This document shows, in pieces, positions 9,026 through 18,500 of a stretch of DNA of 64,000 nucleotides. The stretch is from positions 62,001-126,000 of the forward strand of contig NZ_AOLN01000010.1 in assembly GCF_000337815.1 (NCBI RefSeq), in the 5' to 3' direction. A program made the translations under genes and the position numbers. Origin of the DNA: Haloferax mucosum ATCC BAA-1512 (lineage in GTDB: Archaea > Halobacteriota > Halobacteria > Halobacteriales > Haloferacaceae). Under the pieces are notes generated by a model, which did no database searches, was not told the DNA's origin, and saw nothing but the letters and a program-made list of their open reading frames with translations. Every line of letters begins with the position of its first letter. The stretch's first letter is position 1.

Positions 9026-9472
9026 GTCTACCTCCGGTAAACAACACCACGCTTCAACATGGATGGACGTGCTCTTTTGCGAGCAAAGTCACAACAGCGG
9101 CTACCTGTGAGACACCAACAGCGATAGTAGAATTTGGAAGTCTTTGCGGGAGTACCCGCCAAAGACTGGTGTACCTCGTTGATTTTTAGATAGCTGGTGA
9201 GAGATGTAAGTAGATACTTTTGGAGAGAACTATCGGTGAGTAAGGTTACTCAAAAACAGGACTCTCTGTGAAGCTGATATCTACGTTGTTTTTGTGTTAT
9301 ACTCATTAATACCTACGAAATTAAACATGAAAATGAAAAACGATTGCGATTAACCTGCTCAAAAGACCAATCACTTCCCAAATTATCAAGGCAACACTAG
9401 TAGAATAATATCAATAATATAAAAGGAAACCATTATCAAACTATAATACAAAATGTATACCAGCTCACAAGT
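9026..9472. other. AT-rich intergenic region, start of the low-GC island
   Basis: No gene visible. A strong hairpin followed by a T-run is annotated separately. The second half is very AT-rich (many AATAAT-type words) and carries likely promoter DNA for the FilR1-type regulator at 9473. Confidence 0.5.
9139..9186 (+). terminator. Hairpin followed by T-run
   Basis: AGTCTTTGCGGG (9139-9150) pairs with CCCGCCAAAGACT (9155-9167) around the loop AGTA with one bulged C, and TTTTT follows at about 9182. It could be a 3'-end or processing signal of the M23 gene, whose stop is 114 nt upstream. Archaeal terminators usually need only the T-run. Confidence 0.4.
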
Positions 9473-10240
9473 ATGGCATCTCATCTGTCCCCGCTGAAAG
9501 TTATCCTTTCTCGGCATCAACTTCTGGAACAAATTGATAACGGTGTTAGCGATAAGAGAGAGTTGTATGGGAGTTTAGATAGCTCTCGAACAACTATTGA
9601 CCGCGCAATTAGGGAACTCGAAGAAGAAAACATTCTTTCTCGTCATGGCCGGCATTGTGAATTCACTCGGTTTGGGAGACTAACTTACAATTATTTTAAT
9701 AGATTGTCTAAAGAATACGAAGCAATTCATTCTGCAAGTGAACTCCTTTCTGTTCTACCAGGGGAGTCTAAGCTTGAACAGGACCTGTTAGATGGCTCAG
9801 ACGTAACGTTGGCAAGCCAACGCGCACCAGCAGCACCATTTAGGGAAATTTCAGGCGTGCCAGATGATGAGCCGATCCAGGCCTTGCTCCCCATTTTATT
9901 TCCACAACAACTCCAATTCATCTGTGAAAGATTAAACCATGGTAGTTCCATCGAACTTGTTATTCATAGGGATCTGATTACAATACTCAAAAATAAATAT
10001 AGGAAAGAATATTCAGCACTTCGTAATAGTGATGTGGAGATTGCTACGGCAGCAAGGCTACCGCAGTTTGGTTTAATCATTATTGGCTCGCAAGAGTTTT
10101 GGTTAAGCGTCCACCGTGAGAGTGGTGGGCTCCTTGGTCTCATCAACAACACAACGCCACACGCAGTAAAAAGGGCACGAAAACTATTCAATAATATTAA
10201 AAAACAAAATAGTGGTTGTGAACCGACTAGTAAAATATAA
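9473..10240 (+). CDS. HTH transcriptional regulator, FilR1-domain family (first copy)
   Basis: A 255-aa regulator. An N-terminal winged HTH (ELYGSLDSSRTTIDRAIREL then EEENILSRHGRHCEFTRFG) is followed by a FilR1/DUF1724-type sensor domain, including IQALLPILFPQQLQFICERL and the C-terminal FGLIIIGSQEFWLSVHRESG. The second copy at 45235 has the same architecture and similar C-terminal wording (GIQGVLMNDSPAAVSWARKV against LLGLINNTTPHAVKRARKLF). Codon usage is clearly AT-richer than the main body of the window, consistent with the low-GC island. It may regulate the adjacent ABC transporter; nothing in the sequence proves it. Confidence 0.8.
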   Translation: MASHLSPLKVILSRHQLLEQIDNGVSDKRELYGSLDSSRTTIDRAIRELEEENILSRHGRHCEFTRFGRLTYNYFNRLSKEYEAIHSASELLSVLPGESKLEQDLLDGSDVTLASQRAPAAPFREISGVPDDEPIQALLPILFPQQLQFICERLNHGSSIELVIHRDLITILKNKYRKEYSALRNSDVEIATAARLPQFGLIIIGSQEFWLSVHRESGGLLGLINNTTPHAVKRARKLFNNIKKQNSGCEPTSKI

Positions 10241-10477
10241 TACTTACTCTGAGTTGTACCGTTACGAGTTTGTAGACGACTCAGCGAATACTGTGCGACG
10301 AATTTGGCAGAATTTTGAGAATAATCTGGTAGTAACGTTCACGATAGTAATACCCTCGTGTATCCCATTAGAACGTGGGGCGTTCTGAACTCGGTGAACA
10401 AAATCTAGTTGAGGAAATCACAAACAGACAGTAGCCGTTGAGCGGTTGTTCAATATTCGGTACAAATACCTGACGAG

Positions 10478-11380
10478 TTACGTGAACTCTCGATAAATGT
10501 CTTCAACAGTGGGAGTTTGAATTGTGGCGTCAGTGATTTTGATTTCATTTTTTTGGAGTTGACGTACGAGGTCTAGGTGGGAACTCTCCGAGTCGTGGTC
10601 AACTACGATCGTACTGCCCGTGTTTGACACATTTTCAACTATTTCCAAACTGTCTAATAAGTCGATTGCGTCGTCTGTCTGATCTTGGATCTTGAATGTC
10701 GTGTGGGTGAGTAATTCTCCCTTTTTTTGCAATCCAGCCATTGAACCCTCCGCAACGAGTGTCCCCTGTGAAATGATTCCAATCTCATCACAGAGTGTCT
10801 CAACTTGGCCGAGGATGTGACTTGAAAAGAGCGTTGTAGTCCCTCGGCTACGTTCTCGCATTACCACGTCTCGCACAAGTTGTGCTCCATCCGGGTCTAG
10901 TCCGGTAAATGGCTCATCCAAGATGAGAATTGGTGGGCGGCCGATGAGCGCCATTGCTAAGCCAAGTCGTTGTGTCATTCCCTTTGAATATGCTGTTGCA
11001 GTACGGTCTTGTGCACGTTCTAAGCCGACCTCTGAAAGGGCAGCTTCGGGATCAATTTCTTCTCCACGAAGACGTGAGATGTATTTAATGTGTTCTCGAC
11101 CCGTTAAAGATGGATACGGTGTGAAGTTCTCGGGGAGAACACCAACCTTAGAACGCACTGAAACAGGTTCTACTTGGGGATCATGCCCCGCAAGACACAT
11201 CGTACCATCAGTTGGGTGAATCAAACCCAACAACATTCCAATTGTTGTAGATTTCCCAGAACCATTCGGTCCAAGGAATCCAAAAACTGTACCACTTTCG
11301 ATCGAGAGGTTCAGACCGTCAACTGCACGAATATCTCCGTAATTCTTCACCAGGTTCGTTGTGGATATTATTTCAGTCAT
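10478..11380 (-). CDS. ABC transporter ATP-binding protein (ABC-2 type)
   Basis: A 300-aa ATPase for the adjacent permease. Walker A is GPNGSGKST, the degenerate signature region is around YSKGMTQRLGLAMALIG, Walker B is ILILDEPFTGLDPDG and the H-loop is SSHILGQVE. The last ~80 residues form the usual variable C-terminal domain of CcmA/NatA-like exporters. It overlaps the permease gene by one nucleotide (TAATG), so the pair is coupled. Such pairs export drugs, lipids or peptides, or give self-immunity. The gene is AT-rich like its neighbours. Confidence 0.93.
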   Translation of the reverse strand: MTEIISTTNLVKNYGDIRAVDGLNLSIESGTVFGFLGPNGSGKSTTIGMLLGLIHPTDGTMCLAGHDPQVEPVSVRSKVGVLPENFTPYPSLTGREHIKYISRLRGEEIDPEAALSEVGLERAQDRTATAYSKGMTQRLGLAMALIGRPPILILDEPFTGLDPDGAQLVRDVVMRERSRGTTTLFSSHILGQVETLCDEIGIISQGTLVAEGSMAGLQKKGELLTHTTFKIQDQTDDAIDLLDSLEIVENVSNTGSTIVVDHDSESSHLDLVRQLQKNEIKITDATIQTPTVEDIYREFT

Positions 11381-12318
11381 TATTGATTAAAGTCGGTGTT
11401 GTTGAATGTGTAATAGCCAAGAACGAAGACAAAAGTTGAGAAAAAAACTAGTACAGCCCCACTCATAAGTGGGTGGAGATAAACCGGGACTGGTTGTGAC
11501 TCAAAAGCGTTCTCAAGTAGAACTACATCAAGTGCTGTAACTTGTGGTGTAAGTTGATAAATTACAAATATTGACAAACTATCCGTATTTGGAAGCCCTA
11601 GTGTCCAATTTGTGAGCGTATAGTACGCGTTCGTAGGGAGGAGACGAGTTAAAAATGCTGAGACTGTTAAAGGAGCACTCGAGTGTACCGAGCTAACAGC
11701 GAAGCTAGTACCAGAGCTAACTTCTTCGACACCATAAATCGATTTCAATAGAATTGGGAGTAGATTATCATAAAAAAGGAACATCCCTCCACCAAGTATA
11801 AAAGCAAGGCCAGAGGGTGCAAGAGCATTTTTAAACGTTGCAGAAAGTCCGACCATCGCGAGCATGAGTGTACCAACATAGAGTACACTCGCAAGCCAAA
11901 ATCCAACTGTTGGAAGTAGTGGGGGCGCATTTGCGCCCACTACGCCATGCAAGTAGCCGAGGAACACTCCTGCGGAAAGTGGCACAATCAAACCACTTGC
12001 GCGGCCCACAACCTTCCCGAGGAGCAGTCCTATTCGAGAGACTGGCTGGATTGCTGTGTATTTGAGGTAACCCTCCCCACGTGCTCCTCCAACAGTTTTT
12101 GCTCCCAAGATAATACAAGCAATTGGGGTGATTATTCCAATGCCGCGTTGAAATGACGCAATATATCGAAGGTTCCCCAGATGTTGTATAGCTGTTTGAC
12201 TTGTTATGACATTCAATAGCCCATCAAGTACGATTGGGATTAGGAGAATCCAAACAAATCGACTCTTGACAGTGGTTCTAAACTCGCGTCTTGCTATTGG
12301 TTGCCAGTTTCCGGGCAT
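11380..12318 (-). CDS. ABC-2 type transporter permease
   Basis: A 312-aa integral membrane partner of the downstream ATPase. Membrane segments are visible at FVWILLIPIVLDGLLNVI, GIITPIACIILGAKTVGGAR, LIVPLSAGVFLGYLHGVVG, VGFWLASVLYVGTLMLAMVG, LAPSGLAFILGGGMFLFY and VLVFFSTFVFVLGYYTF. The opening (IARREFRTTVKSRFVW) and the large extracellular loop match ABC-2 permeases of the NosY/YhaP kind. It is the first gene of the two-gene unit. The substrate is unknown; an unknown Tat-exported protein lies 1.1 kb away on the other strand. Confidence 0.9.
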   Translation of the reverse strand: MPGNWQPIARREFRTTVKSRFVWILLIPIVLDGLLNVITSQTAIQHLGNLRYIASFQRGIGIITPIACIILGAKTVGGARGEGYLKYTAIQPVSRIGLLLGKVVGRASGLIVPLSAGVFLGYLHGVVGANAPPLLPTVGFWLASVLYVGTLMLAMVGLSATFKNALAPSGLAFILGGGMFLFYDNLLPILLKSIYGVEEVSSGTSFAVSSVHSSAPLTVSAFLTRLLPTNAYYTLTNWTLGLPNTDSLSIFVIYQLTPQVTALDVVLLENAFESQPVPVYLHPLMSGAVLVFFSTFVFVLGYYTFNNTDFNQ

Positions 12319-12679
12319 ACTTGTAGGACCTGCATCATGATTACATGTCGTATGGAATAACTGTTCTGGTAGCAGTGAGACCTCTTCTTAGTAATGGTTT
12401 CTATGGTTCAATAAACACATATCTAATAGATTTGCACGTTGACTAGTATAATGCCTCAAATCTATTTTGTTGGATGTTTATGGATAGTAAACACTTCCCG
12501 CCGAATTTATAATATTTCAGACTATTAACATTACTACCCGTGCAAATGTACGCTGTGTCGTGCGTATGTAATATTGTGTCTCCTTGAGAGTTTGGTACAA
12601 AATAGGCCCTGTGGATCACTAGACAGCGTCGGTTTCGGCGTTAGAACTTGGAAGGTAAAGCGGAAAGTCAGCGATGTGT

Positions 12680-13267
12680 ATGTCGAAAATTACTCGCTTT
12701 ACAAACAAAGCGGTCACGTTGTTAAAAACGCTGCCGCGAAGGGGGAACAATCCCTACTCATTGATTATATCTAACTTATTAATATATTTTAGAGAAGGTA
12801 TGGCGAGTGTTGATGCCTCTATTGATGCCACTTTTTCGACCGCGAGAACTAGCAAACGGTACTATTGCACGAATTACACGTTCAGACACCCAAAGCGACG
12901 GCTCTCGTCAATGCTCAAACGCGAGCTGTTCTAGACGTTCATTGTACGGCCGGAAGACCATGACACACAACTCGACTAGGTTACCTGCATTGCAGCAGAC
13001 TCGCCGCTGACAAAGGCTACGGATGGATTCGATTGCGTGAAAACTACAAAAAGAAGGAATGAAACCGTGATTAAACATCGCACCTTCCAGCCCATTGACC
13101 AGCATGTTATGCGCGTGGGCGATTGAGTCTCGATATTCAATGATCGATGTGAGATCGTCTTCACGTTGTACGATCAAGCGAACGCACGGTAGCGCCGAAC
13201 GTAGTACTAGAAATTTCGCACACTCGTCTTAAAATGTGTTCATAACCTCAAACGTGCCGGAACATAG
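12680..13267 (+). pseudogene. Decayed IS5-family transposase
   Basis: Relic of a haloarchaeal IS5-type transposase. In shifting frames one reads an N-terminus MSKITRFTNKAVTLLKT (12680 onwards), then, after an internal deletion, GMASVDASIDATFSTARTSK, then AVLDVHCTAGR, LAADKGYGWIRLRE, VIKHRTFQPIDQHVMRVGD and the C-terminus FRTLVLKCVHNLKRAGT with a stop at 13267. These match, in order, the conserved blocks of the family as I know it (IDATFFDRE-, VLDVHCT-, AADKGYD-, KHREF- and REIVLMC-like blocks). At least two frameshifts, several stops and the deletion make it inactive. No terminal repeats were identified. Confidence 0.8.
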
Positions 13268-13462
13268 TCGAATCCACAGTATAGCGATGACCAGATCCCA
13301 AAAGGAATATATCTAATATAAGAATAAACCAATATTTGATTTATTTTATAAGGGGCTGATTTTGAGATGCAGAAATTTTCCAGAGTATGAAAAATACACA
13401 TAGGCCAATATTTTCGCGTGGGGGGACATTATTCCACCAATTAATGTTAACTATCTGCCACC

Positions 13463-14137
13463 ATGCTGTATAATCGCGACATGGTATCAGAAAAGCCTAA
13501 TCACTCGCAGAGCCGACGACGATTTATTAAAACCGCAGGTGCAGCCACTGCTGCCGCCACATTTGCGGTACCTAGTATCGTTAGTGCAGACAAAAGTAGT
13601 AATGCTTCCTTCGATCCTTCAGATAAGGATGCTGTCGCCGAATACATCGAGTGGGTAGATACCCAAGATAATACGATTGAACAGATCAATAAACTAAGCG
13701 ACGAACAGGTAGACGCTATTGGGGATGTAATGACCAATATCTCGTGGTCTCATGAGGATGTCAAAACTAAACCGGCAGACAAATTTACTATTCAAGGATA
13801 CGAAGGTGAAGACTACGTAGACAAAGTTGTTGGAAGCGTTCAGAATACGACGACTGAATACATCCTCAAGCATCGAATTGATTGGCAATATAATAATGGT
13901 GAAGATTACAAGGAGATAAGTTCAACTATTACTGCGGATCCACACGGTGCTCTCGCAGAATATGTCAATGGTTCAAAGGAGGTTGATGATCGGGTGAGAA
14001 AAGACTCGTACTTCATCAACCGTGCGAAGGCGAAGTTTAGACTCGTCGGGGTTGGTCGTACCGTTACTGCAGAACTTGATTGCAAAGGGAATGTCTACGG
14101 AGACGGAGAGACAGTCAAATCTAAGGCACCACTATAG
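13463..14137 (+). CDS. Tat-exported protein of unknown function
   Basis: Up to 224 aa with a twin-arginine signal (SRRRFIKTAGAATAAATFAV, cleavage near VSA-DK). The mature part is about 180 residues, strongly acidic and Lys-containing, without cysteines except one near the C-terminus (AELDCKGNVYG). No lipobox and no second membrane segment, so it should be released or surface-bound. Start at 13463 or at the second ATG at 13481; both keep the signal. The gene is AT-rich, beside a transposase relic and near an ABC-2 exporter. A halocin-like or other secreted effector is a speculative possibility; no family was recognised. Confidence 0.7.
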   Translation: MLYNRDMVSEKPNHSQSRRRFIKTAGAATAAATFAVPSIVSADKSSNASFDPSDKDAVAEYIEWVDTQDNTIEQINKLSDEQVDAIGDVMTNISWSHEDVKTKPADKFTIQGYEGEDYVDKVVGSVQNTTTEYILKHRIDWQYNNGEDYKEISSTITADPHGALAEYVNGSKEVDDRVRKDSYFINRAKAKFRLVGVGRTVTAELDCKGNVYGDGETVKSKAPL

Positions 14138-14578
14138 GTAACTAGTGGGAATTACAGTGTTACGATACATTTCTTTGTGAGTCCCTGCTAAACAATATTA
14201 AATTCAATTTTAAGTATACAGAGTTCAGTAAATAACACATATCTATTCCTAAATTATATGTGAAATTTAATTGCAATATTACTAACATCATTGAATTCAA
14301 GCCGTTCAATCTAATAGTCAATTGCTGTCAAGTTCCCAACCAGCGTTCGACCGTCCAGCGATTAATGCAGTTGTTGGAAGATATCGCATTGCACAAATTG
14401 TATGAAAAATTTGCGGACGCTCGCATAATACTCACCGCAGATTATAGACCCGACCGACGAGGATTTTGAGGGAGTCATAGCACTTTCGATGCAATTTCAC
14501 TCGACGTAATCAAGCCGATCACTCACCCCTAATTGAGAGAGTGAAGTCTGATATCTATGCTATCAACGAGATACATAG

Positions 14579-14776
14579 CGTATAACAGATTGTGTTCCTC
14601 CAAGAGTTGATGAGACACAGCAGTCGGTTAGGTACCATGACGTCCAACAACTCGACGCTAAGACCCAACTTGGCATGGTGTTTATTGCACTATACAATCA
14701 AGGTTACTCGTCATTGATTTTGACAGCGGTCTCATCGTCCGCAGCCCACCTCGGCGTTGCCTCAATCGGGTTATGA
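14579..14776 (+). pseudogene. Coding-like fragment without a start
   Basis: A frame of 65 codons between two stops reads VQQLDAKTQLGMVFIALYNQ and GYSSLILTAVSSSAAHL, a natural-looking amphipathic sequence. It has no initiation codon before the middle and no family that I can name. Probably the rest of a disrupted gene. Confidence 0.3.
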
Positions 14777-14857
14777 TAGTCATTATATAGTTGACGTACT
14801 CACTAAAACTGCTTGACGAGAGCGTTCGACACCGAGAAAGCAATAATTCGTTGTCCC

Positions 14858-14893
14858 TGTTGAAATCCTCAACCGGGGATCGGTTTCAGAGGA
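14858..14893. repeat. Second copy of the CTGTTGAAATCC motif with hairpin
   Basis: CTGTTGAAATCC at 14858-14869 is followed by AACCG-gggat-CGGTT, enclosed by TGAAA and TTTCA. The motif-plus-hairpin arrangement parallels that at 6769-6800 and may mark remains of the same type of mobile element. Confidence 0.3.
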
Positions 14894-15338
14894 CGTGCTG
14901 CATACAGGGCGTGAATTCCGTAGGGGAGTATTCAGCGAAATCAGAGTCAGTAGTAATTAGAACTCAACTGCGAATTATCATAGCACAAGTTACACAACCG
15001 ATGTGAAGGCTGAAACCAGAATTTAGTCGGTGAACAGTACGTTTCCACGGAGTTCCGTTCTTTGCGAGACTGAATTTCGCAGTTTGCACTATGGACCTCG
15101 TTGGACTCTCAAAGTTGACTCATGCGAACCGTGCCGTAATCACCATACAGGATATCCGTAAGCTGGAAGAGCACTCTACAGGGTACCGGACCGCGAGTGA
15201 TGCAGTCTCAATTGGATAGAACTCCGAGCAGATACCGTATCGACTGAGATGTGACCAATCAATAGATTGTTAGGTGTCACTTCACTGCGTGGAGTACTTG
15301 ATATACACCTAATAGGAATACTACTAAACCGGATCATA

Positions 15339-15437
15339 GTGAGTGAGGAAGGGGCGCTGAAAACCGTTGCCGGGCTGCTCGAAGACGAGACAGCACGAGC
15401 TCTCCTCACGGGACGAGTCAGGAACCCGTGTCAATGA
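15339..15437 (+). pseudogene. Truncated ArsR-like HTH gene fragment
   Basis: A 32-codon frame reads SEEGALKTVAGLLEDETARA then LLTGRVRNPCQ and a stop. This matches the opening helix of haloarchaeal ArsR-type winged HTH proteins (typically LLxDETARAIL...). The recognition helix is missing, so this is a remnant just upstream of the 1410-aa gene. Confidence 0.4.
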
Positions 15438-15589
15438 GCACAATATGAGAGAATTCCCAAAACCAGTGACTCGTCGATGGCCCGTCAACAGTAAACAATT
15501 ATACTCACGAGTAACCCTACTGAACACATACACTCGACGGGGTCTGCCATCCGGACGCAGTCATCGGCGGAGTCGGTCGTGGAGAATAC

Positions 15590-18500
15590 ATGAAAGAGGT
15601 CATTCAAGAAGTCACACCGAGCGAACTGTGCGACGTCGTCGAACCCGGCGAGGTGACACTCGTTCTCGGGGCACCCAGCGTCGGGAAATCACATCACGTG
15701 CGGCGGGTTGGCCCATCGGTCGAACGGCTTGCGGCGGCGAGCGCCGTCGAAGACGACGAACTCGTGATTATCGACGATTTCGTCGCGGCGACGTGTGGCC
15801 GAAGTGACGAAGCGTACTCGGCCGACGGAGAGCAGTCCAACGTGAACGCCCTGTTCGCTCGCCCCGGCGGTGCAGTCCTCGTAACACGGCCACGGAGCCT
15901 CGACTGGCTGTGCCGAAGCGATTTCCCCGTGTCCAGTGACATCGTCGAGCGGGTCGATTCTGTACTCGTTGTTCGGACGCCGCCAGCAGAGAGTAGCGAT
16001 GCGATTGACGAGATCCGCGAGCGAACCAGCCATCGAAGTGTCAGTGGTCTGAGTGACGAGGCGCGTTTGTCGCTCGTCGAACGCATCACCTATCCTAACT
16101 ACGAGTTCGAGGACGAGCGACTCCAAGAACAGGTCGGAACTATCGAGGAGACCGTCACACCCGCGGCCTTCCTCTCGCTCTCGCAGTACGGGTCCGAAAC
16201 GGTGCTCGTCGAACCGGCTGTCAGGGCGGTGGTCGGCGACTGTGACACCACGGTCGAGCCACTCGGTGAAGCGACACTCGAACGAATCTCGTCGCTCCAT
16301 CCACGTGTCGGAAGCGTCGGTCGTGCGCCAGCCGCACTGTCGCCAGCGGTCGCCACCGCACTCGCTCTCGTTGTGAGTTCGCTCGCAGACGACGACACGG
16401 CGTGGTTCGAGCCGCTCGTTCGCCATCGACCGCTGGCGGGGGCGGCCGAGGCGCTCGAAATCGCCTTCGGTCTCCCACCGGGAACGATCGATCACCTTCG
16501 GGTGTTCGCGTCCGAGTCGGTGCGGACGCAGATCGGTCAGCAACTGGCGGCCCACACCGAGACCGAGACGGCTATCGCCGATGCGGGCGCCGCCTTCGCG
16601 GAGGTTCGGGCTGGCATGCGAGCAATCGGGTCGTCACTGGACGAGGTCGCAACGGGACCCGACGAGTACGCTTCCTCTCTCCTCGTCGGTGCCTGGCATT
16701 GGGAGGGACCAGAGGCGTTACACGCGGCTGCAGCGAAGCGGGAGTTTCCGAACACGGGCGACGGTCCCGAAAGGGACGACGGACTGGCGGAGGGCGACAT
16801 CGACAGGGTCGTCGATGCGCTCGATGGCGGAGTCGTCGTCATCTCGGGACCGAAAGCGAGCGGAAAGCGACGGCTCGCGGCGAACGTCGCCACGGAGCTC
16901 ACGACGTGGGGGGCGACAGTCAGGCTCTCCGACCTCAACCGGCTCGACTACATCAGCACGGGCATCGACGCCACGCCGGACGCGGTCGTGGTCGCAACCT
17001 ATGGTGCCGGGCCAGCACGAGTCACGAGCGAGACAGGGATTCGAACGCTGGTCGAGTGGGTCGCTGACGGCACCTGTTCGGGTGCACTACTCATCTGTGA
17101 CGACGAGTTCCGCGAGCAGTTCGACGCCGTCGCCGACCGGACCGGCTGTGCCGACGTCGCCCCTTGGCGTAACCGAACCGAATTCGAACTGGGCGACACT
17201 GAGGCCGCACCTGAACGGTCGTCCCAAGCGGTCGCCGACGACCTCCTTTCGGCGATGGACTGGCCAGACACCCAACGCCCGTCCCGTCTGACGCTCGACG
17301 TGGATCGAATCACGGACCAGAGTACACTGGCGGCAATCGCTGGCATCCCCGACAAGGACCTCGACGCGGCGTTTGTGGGCCGAGTGCTCGCCGATGCCAT
17401 CGCTGTCGTCGCGCGGACTGCGCGGCCGAGTGCCGCAAAACAGTGGCTGGCGCTGTTCGACGACCTCGTCGGGGACGTCGGGCTGAATCGAAGCGACACC
17501 GACGGTGCTATCAGCTACCGAGGAGCGGTCTACGGCACTGCCATGGCAGTAGTGGCAAGCGAGAATCCCACGACTGACGAGTGGGTCGAGGCAATTACTG
17601 ACTGTGCGGTCGCCCTCACGAACGAGACTGCGACGCCGCACGGACGCGACTCCGTCGGCGGCGACCGCGAACCGTTCGTGAGTGCATTTGCGAACGCTCT
17701 GGCACGGCTCGCGTGGCCAACTGACGGGACCGGACCGAATCACGGCGCACTCGCGTGTGTCGATCAGGTCCTCCACAGAACGGTCGATTCGGGGGCGATC
17801 TCCGAGGAACCGGGACTGACGCTCCTCTGTCGCGTCTACGGTGCGGCGGCCGAGCGACTCATCGAGACCGTTGCGGACACCACGGTGGCCGACGACGCGC
17901 TCGCGCCAGTCGCCGCACTCGTCCAACAGGCGGCCGCAACCAACGAGGAAGGATTCGCGGCGTTCGTCATCGGAAACAGTTTCGCGTCCACAATCGGAGC
18001 CGTCGCTGGCGCGGCGTGTTCACTCGCCGACCTCTCGACGTGGGTAGACGTGCTTGGCTCCCAGGTCAGAGACTCGGTCGCGTTCATGCAGCGTCAGGAT
18101 AATCGAGCGGAGTTGCTCCGGCACGCCTACACTGGCGCACTCGGCTTCTGGGTATTCGAACACGAGTGTCCCGACGACCGGATCGAGCCTTGGCTGGTGG
18201 CTGTCGGTGAGAACCTCTGCCGAACTGCGACGACCGCTGACCTCGACGACCCCGTGGCGTTCGTCGTCGAAGTCTACGGGCAGGCCGTCCGGCGCATCGT
18301 CGCAGACCGCAAGTTCGACCGTGCGGAGCGACTGTTCGGTGCGTGCGACCGACTCGTCAACACTGTCGCGTCGTCGGACCTCGATGCCGAGGAGTGGACG
18401 GTTCGTGCTGACCTCCACGCGGCAGGCCTCGCGGCGTTTGCCAGCGTCGAGCAGAACACTGACGGCGTCAACGACGGTCCCTACGAAATCGGCGCGCTTC

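Larger units (their letters stand above)
14138..15338. other. 1.2 kb gene-free stretch of the low-GC island
   Basis: No intact gene. It holds a stop-bounded coding-like fragment (14579-14776), a CTGTTGAAATCC motif with hairpin (14858 onwards) and otherwise AT-rich DNA with stops in all frames. It looks like a graveyard of insertions and deletions. Confidence 0.5.

Noticed and set aside
12908-13177. 89-codon minus-strand frame
   Set aside because: It is antisense to the recognisable transposase relic and Cys-rich, unlike haloarchaeal proteins.
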